Part shown: in pieces, positions 16,021 to 24,825 of the stretch | How the letters are laid out: each line of letters begins with the position of its first letter | Numbering within the stretch: the first letter of the stretch is position 1 | Assembly: GCA_018830385.1 (NCBI GenBank) | Contig: JAHJSO010000199.1 | Coordinates: 1 to 30,434 of the forward strand | From: Elusimicrobiota bacterium | Lineage (GTDB): Bacteria > Elusimicrobiota > Endomicrobiia > CG1-02-37-114 > JAHJSO01 | Length of the DNA: 30,434 bases | Direction of reading: 5' to 3' | The notes under the pieces: generated by a model | Database searches by the model: none | What the model was told of the DNA's origin: nothing | The model's input: only the letters and a program-made list of their open reading frames with translations | Made by a program: the position numbers and the translations under genes

Positions 16021-16995
16021 ATGGAAATTTTTATTCAGATATTATTCAAAACAATAAACTGTGCTTTACCGGTATTAGGGGTGATGTTCATCGGTCTTTT
16101 TGGTGCTGAGGTTTCACTGCAATTGGGTTTAATGAAGAAATTTGAACCATTGAACAGACCACTGATAAAAATTTCTCATCTTCCACCGGAAGCGGGTCTC
16201 GGCTTAGTTGCCGGTATTGGTTCAACACTGGCAGCTAACAGCATGCTTGCCGGATTTCATAAAGATAAGCGAATAAGCGATAAAGAAGTGATTCTTTCTT
16301 CACTTCTTAGTTCAACCCCTGTTTATATCAAAGAGACATTTACATATCAGTTGCCTGTAGTTTTCCCTGTCCTCGGAGTGTTTGTCGGAATGGCACACCT
16401 TTTAATTTTCTGGTTTTCAGGATTAGTAAAACTTTTTCTTATAATTCTTGTTGGAAGAAAAATTCTTCCTGCCCGATCAATAGATAGCCCGATGGACTGT
16501 CCTGATGATAAAAAGCATCTTTCAAATAATTTTAAACAGATTATCAAAAGAGCATTTAAGAATCAAATGAAACCGTTTATGAAAATTGTCTTTATTTATA
16601 TTTCAATAACTTTTATTATTCTACTTTTATCTCACTTTGGAATATTGAAAATTATTGAGTCGCAGGTTACTCCTTTAACCTCCTGTATCAATCTTCCGTC
16701 AAATATAGTTACGCCTGTGGCCACTTATATTATTCATCCTATTGCGGGAATATCTTCAATGGGAACATTGCTTCGTCAGGGAGAAATAACAAATTACCAG
16801 ACAATCGTAGCTTTGCTTTTAGGCAGTTTAATTTTACTGCCTGTTTTATCGCTTCGTGGACTTTTACCAAAATATATTTCTCTTTTTGGTTTTCGGATTG
16901 GAACTATAATTATTTTAATTTCTACGGGAGTAAGCGTTTTTGTCCGGGGAATAATTCTTTTAATTTTAATCTATCTCGGAGGTTATTGTGGATAA
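16021..16995 (+). CDS. Nucleoside-recognition (Gate) domain membrane protein
   Basis: A 324-residue membrane protein with about eight hydrophobic segments in two similar halves. The conserved stretch GLGLVAGIGSTLAANSMLAG, with SSLLSSTPVYIKETF, is the Gate (nucleoside recognition) domain also present in FeoB and SpmA/SpmB-type proteins. The second half carries the matching IHPIAGISSMGTLLRQGEI. Proteins like this occur beside metal-transport genes, but their transported substrate is not settled. It sits between the ABC ATPase and CobN and overlaps the CobN start by 8 nt, which suggests it handles the metal freed by the chelatase, or its export (inference). Confidence 0.72.
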   Translation: MEIFIQILFKTINCALPVLGVMFIGLFGAEVSLQLGLMKKFEPLNRPLIKISHLPPEAGLGLVAGIGSTLAANSMLAGFHKDKRISDKEVILSSLLSSTPVYIKETFTYQLPVVFPVLGVFVGMAHLLIFWFSGLVKLFLIILVGRKILPARSIDSPMDCPDDKKHLSNNFKQIIKRAFKNQMKPFMKIVFIYISITFIILLLSHFGILKIIESQVTPLTSCINLPSNIVTPVATYIIHPIAGISSMGTLLRQGEITNYQTIVALLLGSLILLPVLSLRGLLPKYISLFGFRIGTIIILISTGVSVFVRGIILLILIYLGGYCG

Positions 16996-19900
16996 GCCGT
17001 GGTTTGGATATTACTATAGAACACAAGAGCGAAAGAGCACCAGAGCACAAGAAAAAGTTGGGATATTTTTTCCGCGTTCTTTGTTAATTAAAAATGATTT
17101 GGAACTAATAGATTTATTGATAAAAAAACTTGAAGAAAAAAACATTTTGCCGGTGGCTGTCTTTGCACAAAAAAAGGAATACGGAGGAAAGGACTGTCCC
17201 GGCCTGGAAGCAGGACTTAAATTATTAAAAGGGGTGGATTTGATTATTAACTGTGAATCATCTTTTCTTATTCAACATGCGATTGGAAAAGAAAATGAAG
17301 AAACCATTCTGGATAAAATCGGGGTTCCGATTATTCAGACGGTATATTCCAGCTCAAGAACAGAAAAAGAATGGGAAGAAAGTCCTCAGGGAATAAGTCC
17401 AACTAACCAGATTTACTGGGTGGCCCACCCTGAATTTAACGGAGCAATAGAGCCGATTGTTGTGGCGGCAAAAGAAAGTAGCGGTCGGATGCATCCGACG
17501 AAGAGTGCACAAGAGGATACATATGGCAGGAGAAAACCAATAGAAGAAAGAGTTGAATTTCTAATAGACAGAATTAGTGCATGGTTAAAACTATACAATC
17601 TTCCGGTAAATAAAAGAAAAGTTACATTTCTCTTGCATAACAATCCCTGTGCGGGGGTAGAGACATCAGTTGGTGGCGGGTCAGGACTTGATACTTTAGA
17701 GAGTGTAGTCAGAATGATGAAGGAGATGCAGAAAAAGGGTTACAATGTAATAAAGTGCCCTGAAACAGGCAAAGAGTTAATTGACCTCATTATGAATAAA
17801 AAAGCAATCAGTGAATTTCGCTGGACCACCGTGGAGGAAATAGTAAAAAAGGGTGGTGTAGTAGAATTTATCACAATGGATAAATATAATCAATGGTTAA
17901 ATAAACTTTCCCATAATGTTCGGGAAAAAATGGTTAAGGATTGGGGCGAACCACCGGGAAAGAGTATGGTTCATAATGGAAATCTTGTTGTCACCGGCCT
18001 TAAATTCGGGAACATACATATTCTGGCAGAACCCAAAAGGGGCTGCTATGGTGCAAAGTGCGACGGGGAGGTATGTAAAATTCTTCATGACCCAAAAATT
18101 GCCCCGACCCACCAATGTCTTGCTACATATAAATGGGCGCAGGAAAATTCTGATATGATTATTTCAGTGGGAACACATGGATATATTGAATTTCTTCCGG
18201 GTAAATCAGTTGGAATGAGTGCGGAATGTTTTCCTGAAATTATTACGGGCACAAAACCCCATCTTTATATTTATACAATTAAGAATCCTGCAGAAGGTAT
18301 TCTTGCAAAACGCAGAGCATATGCGGTAATAATTGACCATATGATTCCGGCGATGAAAAAGTTTGAAAGTTATGGAGAACTTACTGAGATTGAAGAACTT
18401 CTTGAACAATACCAGAAAACAATAGATTTAGATGAGCATCAAAGAGGCGAAGTTATCCTGGACGAAATTATTAAATTATCGCAGAAAAATAATTTAATTG
18501 TTCAAGACGATTCTGCCGCCGCCCCTCAACAGATAATTAAGATTTTACATGAAAAGATAGAACTGATAAAAAGTTCAAAAATAAATATCGGGATGCATAT
18601 TTTAAGTAAAGTTCCAATAAAGAAAGGAAAAGAAGGTTTATATTCATGTATCATAGAACATACCAAAATAAGGAAAAATAAATTTTTTGAGAAATTAGAA
18701 ATGATAAAAAGAGAAATACCGCAGGTTCTTGCGGGAATAGAAAAAAAACACATACAACCAGGACCCGCCGGACTTATAACCCGGGGTAAAATAGAAGTGC
18801 TGCCAACAGGAAGGAATTTTTATTGTCTTGACCCTCGCACTATACCTACCAAAGCTGCCTGGCAGGTGGGTATCAAAATGGCGGAAGGATTGTTAAATAA
18901 ATACCTTAAAGAAGAAGACAGATATCCAGAAAATATCGGAATGGTTTTATGGAGTATAGATGCCTATCGTGCCGATGGAGAACAAATTTCGCAGATTTTA
19001 TATCTTCTTGGAGCGAGACCTATCTGGGCAGAAACAGGTGTTGTTAAGGGAACGGAGATTATTCCATTAAAGGAGTTAAAAAGACCTCGGATAGATGTAA
19101 CTATCAGAACAAGCGGTATTTTTCGTGATACTCTTCCGCATCTGTTTGAACTGTTGGATGAAACAATACAGAAAATTGCCTCACTGAATGAACCAAAAAA
19201 GATGAATTTTATAAAAAAGCATGTTCTTGAATATATTGAAAAACATAATTGTAACGGTCGCATTCATGCGACAAAAGATACATCCGAATCTTGGCGGCAG
19301 GCCACCTATCGTCTTTTCTGTGCACAACCCGGCACTTATGGTAATGGGGTTAAACTGATGATTGCTGCCAGCGCATGGAAGACAATGAAGGACTTGGGTG
19401 AAATATATATTGAAAGAGGCGGCTATGCTTATGGTAGGGAAATTTTTGGTCAGGTTGCCTGTGAAGAATATGCGCACAGGTTAAGTTCAGTTCAGGCGGT
19501 CTTTCATAAATTGGAAACGGATGAGACAGACCCGCTCGGCTGTTGTTTTTATGATTTTCAGGGTGGAATGTATTCAGCGGTTAAATCACTCTCAGGAAAT
19601 AGTCCAAAGGTTTTATGGGGAGATACCCGCGACCCCCAAAAACCTCAAACAAGAGATATGAAAGATGAAATAGAAAGAGCGGTACGAACACGATTATTAA
19701 ATCCTGAATGGATTGAAGGAATGAAAAGACATGGATATAAAGGTGCAGGCGATATGGCACATAAAGTTGTGGCGGTCTATGGTTGGGACGCCTCAGCAGA
19801 GGTTGTAGATGACTGGATATTTGACGATTTGACAAAAAAATATGTGCTTGACAAGGAAATGAGAAAATTTTTTGAAGATAACAACCCCTGGGCATTAGAA

Positions 19901-20236
19901 GAAATTTCAAGAAGACTTTTAGAAGCAGAAAAAAGAGGTGTCTGGAAAGCAGACCCACAGGTGTTAAAAGAATTACAGGACAATTATCTTGAAATTGAAA
20001 GTTGGATGGAAGAAAAAATGGGAGATGCTGAAGGAGAATATCAGGGTGGTAATGTTGATATATTAACCAAAGTAGAAGTTGAAGGATGGACAGAAAAGAC
20101 ACATTTTAATATAGACGATTTTTTACTGTACAAGCCCCCCCGTTTTGATTCGCTTTTGCGAATGCAAAACGAATCAGGGGGGCAAGAAAAGTCATTGCCG
20201 AAGGCGATTTTCTTGAAAACAGGAGGCAAAAAATGA
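16988..20236 (+). CDS. cobN: CobN-family chelatase, predicted cytoplasmic, with repeat-derived insertions
   Basis: A 1082-residue CobN large subunit. It shares its main motifs with the first copy: [42 protein letters not shown] and [17 protein letters not shown]. It has no signal peptide and no C-terminal anchor, so it should act in the cytoplasm with the adjacent ChlID ATPase. Start is GTG 16988, overlapping the previous gene by 8 nt; the stop overlaps the ChlID start (ATGA). Four small repeats are translated within it: octamer repeats near the N-terminus, two palindromes encoding GRMHPTK and GRIHATK, and a hairpin supplying much of the last 34 residues. Either insertion or removal of a metal from a tetrapyrrole-like ligand is possible; uptake genes around it favour removal. 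Confidence 0.9.
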   Translation: MDKPWFGYYYRTQERKSTRAQEKVGIFFPRSLLIKNDLELIDLLIKKLEEKNILPVAVFAQKKEYGGKDCPGLEAGLKLLKGVDLIINCESSFLIQHAIGKENEETILDKIGVPIIQTVYSSSRTEKEWEESPQGISPTNQIYWVAHPEFNGAIEPIVVAAKESSGRMHPTKSAQEDTYGRRKPIEERVEFLIDRISAWLKLYNLPVNKRKVTFLLHNNPCAGVETSVGGGSGLDTLESVVRMMKEMQKKGYNVIKCPETGKELIDLIMNKKAISEFRWTTVEEIVKKGGVVEFITMDKYNQWLNKLSHNVREKMVKDWGEPPGKSMVHNGNLVVTGLKFGNIHILAEPKRGCYGAKCDGEVCKILHDPKIAPTHQCLATYKWAQENSDMIISVGTHGYIEFLPGKSVGMSAECFPEIITGTKPHLYIYTIKNPAEGILAKRRAYAVIIDHMIPAMKKFESYGELTEIEELLEQYQKTIDLDEHQRGEVILDEIIKLSQKNNLIVQDDSAAAPQQIIKILHEKIELIKSSKINIGMHILSKVPIKKGKEGLYSCIIEHTKIRKNKFFEKLEMIKREIPQVLAGIEKKHIQPGPAGLITRGKIEVLPTGRNFYCLDPRTIPTKAAWQVGIKMAEGLLNKYLKEEDRYPENIGMVLWSIDAYRADGEQISQILYLLGARPIWAETGVVKGTEIIPLKELKRPRIDVTIRTSGIFRDTLPHLFELLDETIQKIASLNEPKKMNFIKKHVLEYIEKHNCNGRIHATKDTSESWRQATYRLFCAQPGTYGNGVKLMIAASAWKTMKDLGEIYIERGGYAYGREIFGQVACEEYAHRLSSVQAVFHKLETDETDPLGCCFYDFQGGMYSAVKSLSGNSPKVLWGDTRDPQKPQTRDMKDEIERAVRTRLLNPEWIEGMKRHGYKGAGDMAHKVVAVYGWDASAEVVDDWIFDDLTKKYVLDKEMRKFFEDNNPWALEEISRRLLEAEKRGVWKADPQVLKELQDNYLEIESWMEEKMGDAEGEYQGGNVDILTKVEVEGWTEKTHFNIDDFLLYKPPRFDSLLRMQNESGGQEKSLPKAIFLKTGGKK
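17021..17052 (+). repeat. Four tandem degenerate octamers (GCACAAGA-type) inside cobN2
   Basis: Units ACACAAGA, GCGAAAGA, GCACCAGA and GCACAAGA run in series and are translated as [12 protein letters not shown] just before the conserved VGIFFPRS. A related series lies in chlID at 21511-21540. Confidence 0.65.
17484..17499. repeat. GTAGCGG-type palindrome inside cobN2 (first copy)
   Basis: GTCGGATGCATCCGAC is a perfect 16-bp palindrome preceded by GTAGCG and followed by GAAGAGTGCACAAGAG. It is read in frame as GRMHPTK within a variable loop of CobN. Confidence 0.75.
19257..19272. repeat. GTAGCGG-type palindrome inside cobN2 (second copy)
   Basis: GTCGCATTCATGCGAC has 7-bp perfect arms, is preceded by AACG and followed by AAAAGAT. 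It is read in the same frame as the first copy, giving GRIHATK. Confidence 0.7.
20134..20183. repeat. GCCCCCC/GGGGGGC hairpin at the 3' end of cobN2
   Basis: GCCCCCC (20134-20140) pairs with GGGGGGC (20177-20183), and TGATTCG within pairs with CGAATCA; an alternative inner stem uses CGCTTTTGCG-flanking arms. It encodes part of the final 34 residues of CobN2, beyond the conserved region. Confidence 0.75.
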
Positions 20237-22254
20237 GCTGCAGAAAAACAATATTTCCATTCACAGCGATTGTCGGTCAGGAAAAGATGAAGAAGGCACT
20301 TATATTAAATGCAATCAATTCTCTTTTAGGCGGTGTCTTAATTCGTGGAGAGAAAGGAACCGCTAAATCTACTGCAGCACGTTCTTTAGCCGATTTATTA
20401 CCTGAAATAGATGTCGTAGAAGACTGTCCCTTTGGATGTAATCCACATAACATTTATGAGATGTGTGTAAAATGTAGAGAAAGATTTGAAAAAGGAGAAA
20501 AATTACCTGTTGTTAAAAGAAAAATAAAGGTCGTTGACTTACCACTGGGGGCAACAGAGGACAGGGTACTGGGAACACTGGATATAGAAAAAGCAATAAA
20601 AAAAGGAGAAAAAGATTTTGAACCAGGTCTTCTGGCAAAAGTAAACCGTGGAATATTATATGTTGATGAAGTGAATCTGCTTGATGACCATCTTGTAGAT
20701 ATTCTTCTTGATGCAGCAGCAATGGGTGTAAACATTGTGGAAAGAGAGGGCGTTTCTTATTCACATCCGGCTAAATTTATTTTGGTAGGTACAATGAACC
20801 CCGAAGAAGGAGAGTTGCGGCCGCAGCTTTTGGACAGATTCGGGCTCTGTGTTGAAGTTCACGGATTGACTGACCCCGAGAAAAGGGCAGAGGTGGTAAA
20901 AAGATGTATAGAATACGAGAAATCACCACACGAATTTGAAAAGAAATGGGAACAGGAACAGATAAACTTACGGGAAACAATTATTAAAGCACAGGATATT
21001 TTCCCTTATGTGATTTATTCTAATGATATTTTAAAACTTGTAACACAGATTGCAATTGATATGGGAGTGGATGGTCACAGGGCTGATATTGCTATGATAA
21101 AAACAGCCCAGACAATAGCCGCGTATCATCAGAGAAAAGAAGTGACCGAAGAAGATGTTAAAGAAGCAGCAGAACTTGTATTACCGCACAGGATGAGAAA
21201 AAAACCATTTCAACAGCCACAACCTAACCAGGAAAAAATAGAACAATCAATCAAAAAGCAAAAAGAAGAAAAACATCAGCACAAAAACACAAAATCACCG
21301 ACACAAGATAGCGAACAACAAAACGAAAAGAATAACAACAAATCGCCAGAATCCAATACATCGCAGGAAGTTAATTTTGAAACAGGAAAAACATTTTCTG
21401 TGAAAAAATTACAACAGGAAAAGGATAGAATAATAAGGAACATTTCAGGTAGAAGAAGCAATACAAAAACCAATTCAAAATCCGGTCGTTATGTGCGTAG
21501 TAAAATTCCAGAGCACAGGAGCACAAGTGCACAAGTGCATAAGTTTAATGATATTGCTTTTGATGCTACTTTGCGGGCAGCAGCGCCTTATCAAATCAGT
21601 CGACAGTCCATAGTCAACAGTCCACAGAATGAAAACTGTGGACTAATTATAGAGCCACAGGATATTCGTCAGAGAGTAAGAGAAAAGAAAACGGGCAATG
21701 CAATTATTTTTGTAGTTGACTCTTCGGGTTCAATGGGAGCAAACGAGAGAATGACAGAAACAAAAGGAGCAATACTTTCACTTCTGATTGATGCTTACCA
21801 GAAAAGGGACAGAGTTGGTTTTGTAGCTTTTAAAGGCGATAAAGCAGAGATATTGTTACCATTAACATCAAGTATTGAACTGGCAAAGAAACGACTTGAA
21901 GAATTACCCACCGGCGGAAAAACTCCTTTATCCAAAGGATTATTGACCGGTTATGAGTTATTTCAAAATGAATTAAGAAAAACACCCAATGTTAAACCTC
22001 TGCTGGTTCTGATTACAGATGGAAAAGCCAATGTCGGTATAGGTAAAGAAAATATTTTTGAAGAAGTCAAAAATATTGCAGGTAAAATTAAAAAATCAGG
22101 TATCAACTCAATAGTAATTGATACAGAGTCCAGTTTTATCAGTTTTAATAAATCGCTGGAGATTGCTGATGCGCTTGGAGGAAAGTATTATAGATTAGAA
22201 GATTTAACGGTAAATAATATCGTCAAAACAGTGGAAGAATTTATCAAAACCTGA
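20233..22254 (+). CDS. ChlI-ChlD fusion: AAA+ ATPase with C-terminal VWA domain, chelatase motor
   Basis: A 673-residue fusion of the magnesium/cobalt-chelatase ATPase subunits. The N-terminal AAA+ domain has Walker [10 protein letters not shown] (39-47), Walker B ILYVDEVN (141-148) and [19 protein letters not shown] (186-204). Four cysteines at 65, 69, 78 and 81 could bind a metal. A charged, Gln/Lys/Asn-rich linker (about 320-470) leads to a C-terminal VWA domain with the metal-dependent motif DSSGS (from residue 496). The linker contains two translated DNA repeats. It would act with CobN2, whose stop overlaps its start (ATGA), preceded by AGGAGG. Fusions of this kind accompany CobN in organisms without CobS/CobT. 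Confidence 0.92.
   Translation: MSCRKTIFPFTAIVGQEKMKKALILNAINSLLGGVLIRGEKGTAKSTAARSLADLLPEIDVVEDCPFGCNPHNIYEMCVKCRERFEKGEKLPVVKRKIKVVDLPLGATEDRVLGTLDIEKAIKKGEKDFEPGLLAKVNRGILYVDEVNLLDDHLVDILLDAAAMGVNIVEREGVSYSHPAKFILVGTMNPEEGELRPQLLDRFGLCVEVHGLTDPEKRAEVVKRCIEYEKSPHEFEKKWEQEQINLRETIIKAQDIFPYVIYSNDILKLVTQIAIDMGVDGHRADIAMIKTAQTIAAYHQRKEVTEEDVKEAAELVLPHRMRKKPFQQPQPNQEKIEQSIKKQKEEKHQHKNTKSPTQDSEQQNEKNNNKSPESNTSQEVNFETGKTFSVKKLQQEKDRIIRNISGRRSNTKTNSKSGRYVRSKIPEHRSTSAQVHKFNDIAFDATLRAAAPYQISRQSIVNSPQNENCGLIIEPQDIRQRVREKKTGNAIIFVVDSSGSMGANERMTETKGAILSLLIDAYQKRDRVGFVAFKGDKAEILLPLTSSIELAKKRLEELPTGGKTPLSKGLLTGYELFQNELRKTPNVKPLLVLITDGKANVGIGKENIFEEVKNIAGKIKKSGINSIVIDTESSFISFNKSLEIADALGGKYYRLEDLTVNNIVKTVEEFIKT
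21511..21540 (+). repeat. Tandem GAGCACAA octamers in the chlID linker
   Basis: GAGCACAG, GAGCACAA, GTGCACAA and GTGCATAA in series, translated within [13 protein letters not shown]. It is the same octamer type as at 17021-17052. Confidence 0.65.
21597..21644. repeat. CAGTCGACAGTCC repeat with hairpin in the chlID linker
   Basis: CAGTCGACAGTCC, then ATAGTCAACAGTCCACAG gives GTC-ACAGTCC in near-tandem. AGTCCACAG (21619-21627) pairs perfectly with CTGTGGACT (21636-21644). It is translated as [16 protein letters not shown] just before the VWA domain. Confidence 0.7.
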
Positions 22255-22271
22255 AAGGAAGGTGAAAATTT

Positions 22272-22808
22272 ATGTTTGAATTTTTCTTAAAAGGCGGGAT
22301 TTTAATGTGGCCGATTTTGTTGTGTTCGGTGATTGCAATCACAATTATACTTGAGCGTTTCTATTATCTTAGAAAATCGGAAACTGATATTTCTAATTTT
22401 TTACTTGGGCTGAAAAACTTTGTGAATGAAAAAAAGTTAACTCAGGCAGAACTGGAAAAAAGAATTGCTCTGATGGGTTCACAGCAGGTTCGTGAATGGG
22501 AGAAGAATTTGAGAGGTTTAGCAACTATTGCTAATGTTGCTCCCTTACTGGGGTTGCTGGGCACAGTTTTCGGAATGATTAGAGCATTTATGAAGATTCA
22601 GCAGTTAGGCGGACAGGTAGATGCAAGTGTTTTGTCAGGCGGTATCTGGGAAGCACTGCTTACAACCGCTGCCGGCTTAACCGTGGCAATTCCTGTTCTA
22701 ATTGCTTATCATTATTTTGAAGGTAAAGTTGATAATTATTCAAGTCAACTTAAAAATTCTGTTGGTGAATATTTAGAATCATTAAGTGGGGAAGAAAGTG
22801 GAATTTGA
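22272..22808 (+). CDS. exbB: ExbB proton channel subunit
   Basis: A 178-residue MotA/TolQ/ExbB protein. The N-terminal helix (ILMWPILLCSVIAITIILERFYYL) is followed by a cytoplasmic loop and the signature LATIANVAPLLGLLGTVFGM, then LLTTAAGLTVAIPVLIAYHYF. Together these make the three-helix ExbB fold. It forms a proton-driven motor with the next gene, ExbD, to energise TonB at the outer-membrane receptor. AAGGAAGGTG precedes the start. It overlaps the ExbD start by 11 nt. Confidence 0.94.
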   Translation: MFEFFLKGGILMWPILLCSVIAITIILERFYYLRKSETDISNFLLGLKNFVNEKKLTQAELEKRIALMGSQQVREWEKNLRGLATIANVAPLLGLLGTVFGMIRAFMKIQQLGGQVDASVLSGGIWEALLTTAAGLTVAIPVLIAYHYFEGKVDNYSSQLKNSVGEYLESLSGEESGI

Positions 22809-23211
22809 AGGTAGGAAAAAAGTTAGGTTATTCTTGAATATAACTCCCTTGATTGATGTGGTATTTTTACTTTTAATCTTTTTTATGCTTTCTTCGCATT
22901 TTGTCAAACCACAGGGAATTAAAATAAACTTACCAAAAGCACAGACATCGCAGCCGGAAACGGAGAAGTGTATTATTATATTTATTTCTCAGGACAATAA
23001 AATTTATTTAGACCACAAGCCCGTGAATATAAAAAATCTGTATGAGCAATTGAATAGCAAAATAGAAAAAATAGCAGAAAAGAAAGTTGTTCTCAAAGCC
23101 GATAAAAAAATTTCTCTGGGTTTAGCGGTAGAAGTAATAGATATTGCCCGTCAGTCAAAAGTTGAGAATTTAGTAATTTCTACAGAGCTGACAGAATTAA
23201 AAGAAAAATAA
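22798..23211 (+). CDS. exbD: ExbD proton-motor subunit
   Basis: A 137-residue protein with one membrane helix and a periplasmic domain. LNITPLIDVVFLLLIFFML carries Asp20, the proton-carrying residue of ExbD. The C-terminal domain (VVLKADKKISLGLAVEVIDIARQ) is typical. I start at GTG 22798, which has GGGGAA a few bases upstream; an in-frame GTG at 22786 would add four residues. The stop overlaps the TonB ATG by one base (TAATG). Confidence 0.93.
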   Translation: MEFEGRKKVRLFLNITPLIDVVFLLLIFFMLSSHFVKPQGIKINLPKAQTSQPETEKCIIIFISQDNKIYLDHKPVNIKNLYEQLNSKIEKIAEKKVVLKADKKISLGLAVEVIDIARQSKVENLVISTELTELKEK

Positions 23212-23813
23212 TGTTAGAAAATAAAATAACCGGAATTAGTTTTTTTCTTTCTTTAACAGCGCATCTTTTGTTTTTATCCCTGCCGGCAATAAATTCACTG
23301 ACTTCATATAAATTATCTCCGATGAAGATAGAAGTCAAAACAGAAAAGTATGCATCTCTACCCAAGATAAACCACACAGGTGATGAGAAAAAAATCAAAG
23401 AAGTCACAGAAGAATCTAAACAGATTGAACCACTTCATAAACTTCAACCCGAAGAAGTAGTAATGGAAGCACCCCTTAAAGAACTGATTGAAGAAAAAGT
23501 AGAAGCGATTGACCCTAACCAAGAGGCAATGCTTCGCTTTCAGGATATAGTCAAACAGAAGATTGAAGAAAAAAAAGAATATCCTGCAGAAGCAAGAGGG
23601 CAAGGAATAGAAGGTATAGTTTATCTCAGATTTACAATTCTATCAGATGGACAAACAGATAAAATTAAAATAATAAAATCTTCAGGATATAAAATATTAG
23701 ACCAATCAGCAGTTAATACTGTAAGAAAAGCTAACCTCTTCCCACCTCTGCCAGAAGAACTGAATATACCTTGTGTTCAGATACAAGTGAATCTCGTTTA
23801 TACCTTAAAATAA
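23211..23813 (+). CDS. tonB: TonB energy-transducing protein
   Basis: A 200-residue TonB. The N-terminal membrane helix holds the conserved Ser-x3-His pair (S14-LTA-H18) that couples it to ExbB/ExbD. A periplasmic spacer rich in Glu and Lys, rather than Pro, follows. The C-terminal domain has YPAEARGQGIEGIVYLRFTI, SSGYKILDQSAVNTVRKA and ends VQIQVNLVYTLK, the normal TonB fold that contacts the TonB box. It is the last gene of the operon that starts with the receptor it presumably serves. Confidence 0.92.
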   Translation: MLENKITGISFFLSLTAHLLFLSLPAINSLTSYKLSPMKIEVKTEKYASLPKINHTGDEKKIKEVTEESKQIEPLHKLQPEEVVMEAPLKELIEEKVEAIDPNQEAMLRFQDIVKQKIEEKKEYPAEARGQGIEGIVYLRFTILSDGQTDKIKIIKSSGYKILDQSAVNTVRKANLFPPLPEELNIPCVQIQVNLVYTLK

Positions 23814-24021
23814 ATTTGGTTTTAGGGGGATTCCACCTTTGTGATAAATCAATCTTACAAATACAGCGGGTGACCCCCGCCCCAAAAACTGAGCCACTTG
23901 AAATTAGAGTTTAGAAGTGGTAAAATAAGCCAGAGGGGGTAAGGGGAAAAAACAAAAGAGATGGTGGCTAAAGCACTAAAAGATGGCGGACTTACGGGTT
24001 ATGAACAGAGACAGCCATAAT
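23814..24021. other. Intergenic region between convergent operons, possible mobile-element remnant
   Basis: No convincing terminator. GCGGG-N5-CCCGC (23872-23886) forms a short stem, and CCACTT/AAGTGG arms lie near 23895-23920. A short open stretch ending at the TAA near 24020 reads MVAKALKDGGLTGYEQRQP, which looks like the edge of a decayed transposase, though I cannot name the family. Confidence 0.3.
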
Positions 24022-24825
24022 TTACTTATTCAAAATCGCCTTTACTGAATTCACACCAATAAATAGCGCTCCGTAGAGACACATCACTGTTGCAGATGTT
24101 GGCAAATCCCAGAAATAGGAGAGGAATGTTCCGACGATAACCGAAAGAACTGCAAAAGAAACGGATGATATAAAAATATATTCCAGTTTATTAAAAATGG
24201 ACAAAGATACCAGCGGGGGAATTATCAGTGAGCCGAAAACAAAAATTATACCTCCTGTACGCATTGATAATGCAATGACAACGCCGATGGATATGTACAG
24301 CAGGAATTCATAAAGATTTGTTTTGAGTCCCACCGTAGATGCAGTTTCCCTGTCAAATGACACAAATAAAAATTCCTTGGCAAGGGCTATGTGCAGGGTA
24401 AATACGATTATGGACAGCACAAGCAGTGTCCATATATCAGATGTTGTAGTATATAGAATATTTCCCCCTATTAAGTCAATCCCCGCTGATTCAATTGCAG
24501 GATTCTTTACAATAAGTAGCACGCCGACTGCCGATGCCATTGCATAAACAAAACCGACCAAACTTTCATTTGTATATGACTCACTTCTATAGGGCTTCCA
24601 GAAGAAAATTGTTCCCAGAAGAACTGATATGAGTGACACAACATCTGTTTTCCATCCGAGAAAAAGCCCGAGCGCCACGCCAAGTGCTGCAATTTCAGAA
24701 AGCGCCAGTCCTATAAAGACAATTCTCCTGAGTATAATGTATATACCAAGGTAAGCACACAGCCCGCCAATTATAACACCTGAAATCAGGGCGTATCTGA
24801 AAAATGTTTCATTGAGTATTTCCAT
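24022..24825 (-). CDS. znuB: ZnuB-type (ABC-3) permease
   Basis: A 267-residue inner-membrane permease of the ABC-3 family (ZnuB/MntB/TroC). It has about eight hydrophobic segments. The start FFRYALISGVIIGGLCAYLGIYIILRR-like region with IGLALSEIAALGVALG matches the family. It is the channel for zinc (possibly manganese) delivered by ZnuA. Its start overlaps the ZnuC end by 17 nt, so it is translated together with the ATPase. It is the last gene of the - strand operon and converges with tonB. Confidence 0.9.
   Translation of the reverse strand: MEILNETFFRYALISGVIIGGLCAYLGIYIILRRIVFIGLALSEIAALGVALGLFLGWKTDVVSLISVLLGTIFFWKPYRSESYTNESLVGFVYAMASAVGVLLIVKNPAIESAGIDLIGGNILYTTTSDIWTLLVLSIIVFTLHIALAKEFLFVSFDRETASTVGLKTNLYEFLLYISIGVVIALSMRTGGIIFVFGSLIIPPLVSLSIFNKLEYIFISSVSFAVLSVIVGTFLSYFWDLPTSATVMCLYGALFIGVNSVKAILNK

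Noticed and set aside
10984..23813. The second operon as an assembly artefact
   Set aside because: The base-composition change is sharp, but the functions continue logically across the join (CobN, metal uptake) and similar repeats occur on both sides. Coverage data would settle it.
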